DNA from: Cristatella mucedo
Taxonomy: Eukaryota; Bryozoa; Phylactolaemata; Cristatellidae
Assembly (NCBI GenBank): GCA_009760855.2
Contig: WPIO01000109.1
Location: 1,080,501 to 1,140,500 of the forward strand
DNA: 60,000 nucleotides
Reading direction: 5' to 3'
Shown here in pieces: positions 54,026 through 60,000 of the stretch. A program made the position numbers and the translations under genes. Within the stretch, counting starts at the first letter, position 1. Every line of letters begins with the position of its first letter. The notes beneath the pieces were generated by a model. That model worked only from the letters and a program-made list of their open reading frames with translations, did not search any database and had not been told where the DNA came from.

Positions 54026-55184
54026 TTGCAGCCATATTCACAGCCAGCAGGAGTGGCATATTTACTTTTTTTTTAGCCTAGCCAAAAGAGAATTACAATA
54101 ATCAAGCCGATACATAACAAAGGAGCTAATTAAATCTACTTTTTGCTAGCCACTGTAGTAGATGGCTATAATCTTAGATAGAGATTACATAAATTGCATT
54201 GCTCTCAGCATTGGCCAACACGTTTTTTGCAGTCTTACAATCTGTTTAGGGTCCGACTGGCAGGATTTCAGTTGACTGCAAAATATCCTGGTCAGAGACA
54301 GTTTGTACAAGAGACAATGGTGCTCTGCTTCAGGATGCTAAAAAGTGGTGGCAACGTGAAGCACGAGGCAGATCCCTCAGACTAGGAAAGCAGCTGTCTC
54401 TACAAGAACTGCTGCCATCGTCACAGACAGGGAGACTGGAAGACTAACGAAGGTAATCCACACAGATTATTTAGTCTTTAGGAACAACTAATCACTCGAG
54501 CTGCACTAGCATCGGCACGTTGCATCAAGTGATCAAGCTGAATGAGGGGAGAGCAGGGCCTGTAAAGGTTGGCAGTCGAAGAATCTGATGCCGAAAGGCC
54601 AAGCGATCTACCACCTGGCCGATAAAGCCTATTAGGGACTACTTCTAGGAGCGATTATGTCTAGGGGTGACTACACCGATTAGAGGCCAGACCAGCTATA
54701 GCACACAGGAAAGCCAATTGGCTGGATTGGTAACTAGAGCAGCAGTATCAAAATGCTTCGGCTTGGCCCCTAGTGCAGCTGATTGCAAGCATAGCAAAGT
54801 CGTGAGTCACGTTTGCCGATCGAGATATGCAGATTATGCCCACTTTGGAGAATTGATGCCGATGGGACAGCTGCACTGAAGCCATATCGGCAAGTGCTGT
54901 CAGCCCAGACTCAATTGCTGCCAAGTACCTCCGAATAAGCTCGATCGGTCAACAAAGGCTTCGATTACGAAGAGCCAGAACAAACTAGAGATAAGCACTC
55001 TGTTTCTCAAGTCTCTAGATGTGCACAGAAACCGCAGCCTGTACCTGTCCAACCGACCTGAGCCTGCAGGCCGAACCAAGGCAGAGGCCACTCCCTGCAT
55101 TACAGCCAGGCAATTACCTGCCATCATCATTCACATGATAAAAATTGGCACAGCAGCAAGGCCACTACTTCCAGTTCGTCCGGA
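54026..55184. other. Unassigned, no gene recognised
   Basis: Short open frames without domains and no confident repeat match. GGCCAGACCAGCTATA near 54687 resembles the AAGGCCACACCAGCTA word seen at 5715 and 19453, but the match is too short to assign. Confidence 0.45.
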
Positions 55185-56075
55185 TGAGCCGATTCAGAAA
55201 TTAGAAATATTGAAGCTCAAAATTGACACAGCCAGCATATACCAGTTGAATACGCAGGTAATCTATGTGTCCTGCTTCGAAGCTACCTTTTATTAAGCGA
55301 CAGCATCAGCTCCACCTTCAAGTCAACCAACGTTCGGCTACATAAAATAGCTTACATTCGGGCTTGCTTAGACAGGGATAATAGATCTAAATTGGTCCAC
55401 GAACTTGCGACATTTCACATCGACTTCTGTAACTCACAGCTGGACGGTCGACGAGCCTGTGCAATCAGGTGTTTACAGCTGGTGCTTAACTCTGCAGCTA
55501 GGCTTGTCTGTTGTGAGCTTTGCAGTTGCCATATTGCACCACTTCTCGCCGACCTGCGCTCGCTCTCAGTGAAGTAGCTCATCGATCTCAAACTTCCGTC
55601 ACTCACTTTTCTGCCCCTGTTATCTTTGGCTCCAGAAAAGCTAATAGATTTACTTCACCAGGCCAAGCATCGTACCACTACCTTTTGGAAATCCAATCGT
55701 GTACCTTGTACAAACCTTAAATCCTTTGTACACTAGACTTTTAGTTTGCATGAATCCGGAGCCTGGAACTCTCTTCGACTGGCGTTACAACGTCCAAGTA
55801 CATGACAATATTTAAAAAGGAACGTAAAAACGTATCGATGTATCACATAATCTTCTATTCACGTAATTCGTCGTTTGTGTGTTATTGCATGCTGACACTT
55901 GTATATATTGTGCCACTTATAAGATTTGAATGCTGACCCTGTGCATGTCACCTCTGAACATGTTATGCTTGCTTTGATTGAGCTTGCTGTCACTAATCAT
56001 TCAATCGTCCTTCCTTTGCAGCAAATGTACAGTACCTAGAAGGAGATTTGAGTTGTTTGAGGGTGCTATCATCAA
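55185..56075 (+). mobile_element. CR1/L2-like LINE, 3' portion, diverged
   Basis: From CCGATTCAGAAATTAGAAAT (the KPSxIQKLE segment), through IRCLQLVLNSAARLVCCELC and HIAPLLADLRSL, to a 3' UTR and a worn stem-loop (GTACCTAGAAGGAGATTTGA) near 56030-56070. Multiple frameshifts. Confidence 0.85.
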
Positions 56076-57455
56076 TATTGCATGTTCTTCGCTAAGATGG
56101 AGGTTGCAACCGAGAGATTCATATAATTATATCGCCTCAGTAAGAACTAACCTGTGGACAGTGTAAATGTGTCTGGGCAGGGTGAAGCTTATTCGTCTGT
56201 GTGCTTGCAACAATACGCAATACATGGCTCTCTTTAATCATGCACATGCAGTACTGAGTATTTAAAATAAAAGTCAGCAACGAGTAAGTTTGCTCTTTTC
56301 ATTATATAATTGCGTTGAATGCTACAACCTATCGTCTCATTTGATGAAGAAGTCAGCAGCCAAGTTGCAGCTTGCTTACTGCTCCACCTGAGTCTACTGT
56401 AGACTGTTCGTCCATAATAAAAGCTTAACAACTAAACATATTGCTCCGGCTTACAGTGAAGCCTAAACAATGAGCAAACATAATAGCTAAAATGTAAGAA
56501 AAAAGGAAAATATCTAGCAGCTAATACTTTTATTGACACACTGTAGAATATTTCTGGAGGATTGCTCTATGAACAGGCAATTTACACTCAATAATTTCAT
56601 CTATCAATACCTGCTAACGTGCATAGAGACGACTAGGCATATAGAAATACGCCCGGGCCCGAAAATGGCCATTCTTACAGGCCGAGTGTTCCGATGTGTG
56701 GAATGAGACTACATCTAGAGTAAATCTGGACTCGTAACTGCTATTCCTAAAGCTAGATGTTCCAATATCTGATATTTTTGAGTTCAGAGTCGACTGTATG
56801 GTCCCACCTTTAAATTTTAAAATCCAAAACTATAGGTACTTAGTATTTACAAAAAAGAGTGCACAATCCCAGAGATTAAACTATGGCCACGTGAGCGGCT
56901 TTAAAATTGGTTACTCATATCGACTGCAGAGATTGATAACCAAGTTTTGCTTTTTACACTCAACAGCTGCAAAAAGATTTTGCTCCTGGTAAAAATTTCA
57001 GTTCAGTAAGTCTGTATATTTATCCCGCAGTAGTGAATATCATCGATGAACTTAATTTTCTCATGCTCCCGACAGGTCTGAACTGTTAACTATTATTGGC
57101 CTAACAAATGGGCTGACCGCATGGGTAAGGGGAGGTAGCACAGGTAGGTCATGTAGTAGGGCAGGTGACCTAGCTCAATACATTTATCCAATAGCTTTAA
57201 TACCACCCTAGTCTTACAAACAACTAACAAATACTCTAGGGTGGTATTCTGCACTTTCTACGGAGGTTAGATGACGAAGTGAAATAGCCAAAACTATTCT
57301 TTTTTAATGCAAAGAGGTCATTACACACTTTATATGGTGATTCTTATCTTTTTAGCAGATATGAAGCCCAATTAGCCAAAAAGGTAATCCCGGAAGCAGC
57401 CTAGCACCGAAGTCTTGCTTTTAGGATTGCTTCTTAAAGCCGACCTAGGTACCGA
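56076..57455. other. Unassigned, no gene recognised
   Basis: AT-rich. It has no long open frame, no microsatellite and no matched repeat. Confidence 0.5.
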
Positions 57456-57457
57456 GG

Positions 57458-57635
57458 AAAAATATCCTAGCTGGTTGAACAGCCTCTTCATATAGCGACG
57501 GATGAGCGTTTATGGTTACCACCACCACTCTCAGCACCGATAAAAGATCGCCTACCACAGGATTCAAACCCATGACGTCGGGACCGAGGTAGTAAAAATC
57601 ACAGGCTTTACCTAGAGAGCCATCACGGCTCACGA
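57458..57635 (-). mobile_element. tRNA-derived SINE-A, full length
   Basis: On the minus strand: GTGAGCCGTGATGGCTCTCT, an A-box-like TGGCTCTCTAGG, CTCGGTCCCGACGTCATGGG, a B box GGGTTTGAATCCTG, GGTAGGCGATCTTTTATCGG and the terminus GAAGAGGCTGTTCAACCAGC. Together with the 49806 copy it gives the best view of the consensus. Confidence 0.8.
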
Positions 57636-57680
57636 TTCGGTGGAAATGCGAGTTGCCCTTGCTCTCTCTGTCACTCCCTC

Positions 57681-58105
<425 letters not shown>

Positions 58106-58129
58106 TCTCTCCCTCCGACCGCTATTTCA

Positions 58130-58500
58130 ATTTAGCTTACTCACTTTCAGGTCTCTTCATACTGTTGAGACAGAATACTGATCTGCACTAACTCTCAATC
58201 TAGCTATGAATCCCACCAACAGCTCAGAATTCTGACTCTAACCATTTAGTAATGAATCTAACAAATCTAAAACTATTGAAGAACCCACCTTTAGTTCCAA
58301 ACGCTTTCTAAACCCTGAACACACTACCAACTGTCTTCAGGATTTCTCCTAACTCGACCTTAAAATACAATGCTTACGGCCGAGCTGTTCTCTCAGCTGC
58401 AACTTCAGCCAGCTTACTTCGGCCCTTGTGTGCCTCTGCATGCTATTAGCTTGCTAGCACTAGGATGTCCACTGTGTGTCCTTTCCAGCATACAGTTATG
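58130..58500 (+). mobile_element. LINE ORF2 C-terminus and 3' UTR, badly degraded
   Basis: CTCACTTTCAGGTCTCTTCAT near 58140 matches the LTFRSLHS coding stretch. CTACCAACTGTCTTCAGGAT near 58323 and GCATGCTATTAGCTTGCTAG near 58438 follow the same order as in better copies. No tail is seen. Confidence 0.5.
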
Positions 58501-58654
58501 ATTAATGACTAATCCCCTCATAGGCCGAGCACCTCGATCTGGAGCTGGAGCCTGTCTGATGACAGTGCTACAGCAGGTGGAGGTGCTGGCCAGAGTAAGC
58601 AGCTTTCAGACGATTTGATTAACTGCACACGAAGAGACAGGAACACTACAATTT

Positions 58655-58880
58655 TAGACGAAGACTCTGGATCCAAGCTGGTAAATGCATGTATGAAAGT
58701 CCATCTCGACCTCTGTAACTCACTGCTTACAGGTCTCTTGGCTTATCCAACTGAAGTTGGTGCAAACCTTTCCGGCTAGCCTTGCCTGCTGCTAACGAAG
58801 CACCTTTGCCAAATCGGACCACTACTAGCCGACCTGCATTGGCTATCAATCGAGCTGCACGTTGACAACAATAATTAAGT
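58655..58880 (+). mobile_element. LINE ORF2 fragment, degraded
   Basis: CTGGATCCAAGCTGGTAAATGC, then ATCTCGACCTCTGTAACTCACTGCTTAC and ACTACTAGCCGACCTGCATTGGCTA match the LDFCNSLL...LLADLHWL region. It lies downstream of a fragment of a later part of the element, so it is a separate insertion or a rearrangement. Confidence 0.65.
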
Positions 58881-59335
58881 CACTTGCTGTTAGGTTCCTA
58901 GATTGCCTCAATCGAGCCTCCCTCTTCCTTCTTCTACCTCAAGCTGTGTAAGTATGCACTGGGGCAGCTCTTAGGATCAAAGCGATACTAGCCCTTGCGT
59001 TAGTGGTCTGACTAGGGCACCTAGAGCTGGCAGACTAGCCGAGTAGAATTGGGTAGGGGACACATTAGGTAACCCGGGAGCTGGGCGATGTGTCAGTCTG
59101 ACAGCTAGATCCACTCAGGTTAGAACTGAGCTTTGGTCAGACAAAGAGCAGTCAGGATGTGGACCGACTACTGTACTCTATTAGTCAATGAGCACAAGGA
59201 TGGCAAGCTGGCTCAGGAGCAATCTAATAAACTAAAGGCACAGGAGCAATCTAATTAATTACAGGCTGAAGAGAATAGGCCGAGGATAGACACTAAGAGC
59301 AATTCAACAAAATAGCAGCTACATGCTCAAGTTTA
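58881..59335. other. Unassigned, no gene recognised
   Basis: Nothing matched; it precedes the GA tract. Confidence 0.5.
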
Positions 59336-59339
59336 AGAG

Positions 59340-59340
<1 letters not shown>

Positions 59341-59423
<83 letters not shown>

Positions 59424-59460
59424 GAGGGAGAAAGAGAGGGAGGGAGAGAGAGAGAGAGGA
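59341..59460. repeat. (GA)n tract
   Basis: About 66 bp of pure AG/GA, then AAAGAGAGAGA and AAAGAGAGGG variants to 59460. Confidence 0.96.
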
Positions 59461-59492
59461 AGAGACAGAGACAGAGAGGCTGAGACAAAGAC

Positions 59493-59900
59493 AAGACAGA
59501 CACAGACACAGAAGAACACAGACAGACACAGACAGACACAGACAGACACAGACAGACACAGACAGACACAGACAGACACAGACAGACACAGACAGACACA
59601 GACAGACACAGACAGACACAGACAGACACAGACAGACACAGACAGACACAGACAGACACAGACAGACACAGACAGACACAGACAGACAGACACAGACAGA
59701 CACAGACAGACACAGACAGACACAGACAGACACAGACAGACACAGACAGACACAGACAGACACAGACAGACACAGACAGACACAGACAGACACACACAGA
59801 CAGACAGACACAGACAGACACAGACAGACACAGACAGACACAGACAGACACAGACAGACACAGACAGACACAGTCAGACACAGTCAGACACAGACAGACT
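59493..59900 (+). repeat. Decamer satellite GACAGACACA, about 37 units
   Basis: Nearly perfect 10-bp units from about 59518, with a register shift near 59690 (an extra GACA), an ACACAC variant at 59791 and CAGTCAGACA variants near 59871-59890. It is related to the reverse complement of the 57681 decamer (GACGGACAGA). Leu/Ser/Val/Cys open frames of about 200 codons on the minus strand are artefacts. Confidence 0.97.
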
Positions 59901-60000
59901 GATACATAGAGAGATAGAAAGAGAGACATACAGACAGACAGAGACAACAGAGAGAGAGAAAAAGAGAGACAGAGACAGACAGAGACAGAAACAGAGAGAG
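59901..60000. repeat. Mixed GACA/GAGA simple repeat to window end
   Basis: Degenerate GATA, GAGA and CAGACAGA runs. The array continues past the window edge. Confidence 0.85.

Noticed and set aside
59293-59947. Three overlapping open frames of 180-204 codons on the minus strand
   Set aside because: Translations of the decamer and GA arrays; composition is only Leu, Ser, Val and Cys.

Overview
This window is nuclear DNA from an animal, most likely an aquatic invertebrate; the sequence does not narrow it further. The reasons are one multi-exon gene with GT-AG introns and a metazoan-style multicopper oxidase product, CR1/L2-like non-LTR retrotransposons, tRNA-derived SINEs, a Ty1/copia remnant and long di-, tetra- and decanucleotide arrays. 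There are no operons or other prokaryotic features. Apart from the one gene, almost all recognisable content is repeats.

The gene lies on the minus strand from 37730 down to at least 18461. It encodes a secreted laccase-like multicopper oxidase, assembled here from eight exons. Reading phase agrees at every junction. Exon 6, a 64-base microexon, is the least certain. All ten copper-binding histidines, the type 1 cysteine and an axial methionine are present in HWHG, HWYHSH, HPVHLHGH and HCHIDMHHMDGM, so the enzyme should be functional. The introns carry LINE and SINE fragments and microsatellites. The last splice donor (GTGAGT at 18460) suggests that a further C-terminal exon lies below 18461, but it was not found.

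By region: 1-5.6 kb holds a LINE 3' end and unclassified repeats. 5.66-7.87 kb is a Ty1/copia element with candidate LTRs exactly 2000 bp apart and a large deletion of pol. 7.87-13.2 kb is a nest of diverged direct duplications. 13.4-18.2 kb holds an AT array, LINE copies on both strands and a SINE that shares the LINE tail. 18.4-38 kb is the oxidase gene. 38.8-47.8 kb holds old LINE fragments, an exact 50-bp tandem duplication and a roughly 580-bp CT tract. 48.2-50.5 kb is a 1.1-kb tandem duplication that contains a SINE and LINE tails. 51.2-54.0 kb is the longest LINE copy (endonuclease plus reverse transcriptase, broken). 55.2-60 kb holds LINE and SINE fragments and two decamer satellites.

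The most informative structure beyond the gene is the LINE/SINE pair. The LINE ends in a conserved stem-loop followed by (ATT)n, and a tRNA-headed SINE carries the same stem-loop at its 3' end. This is the arrangement expected of a SINE mobilised by its partner LINE. Repeat boundaries were found by eye and are accurate to about 10-30 bases unless a splice site or exact repeat fixes them.
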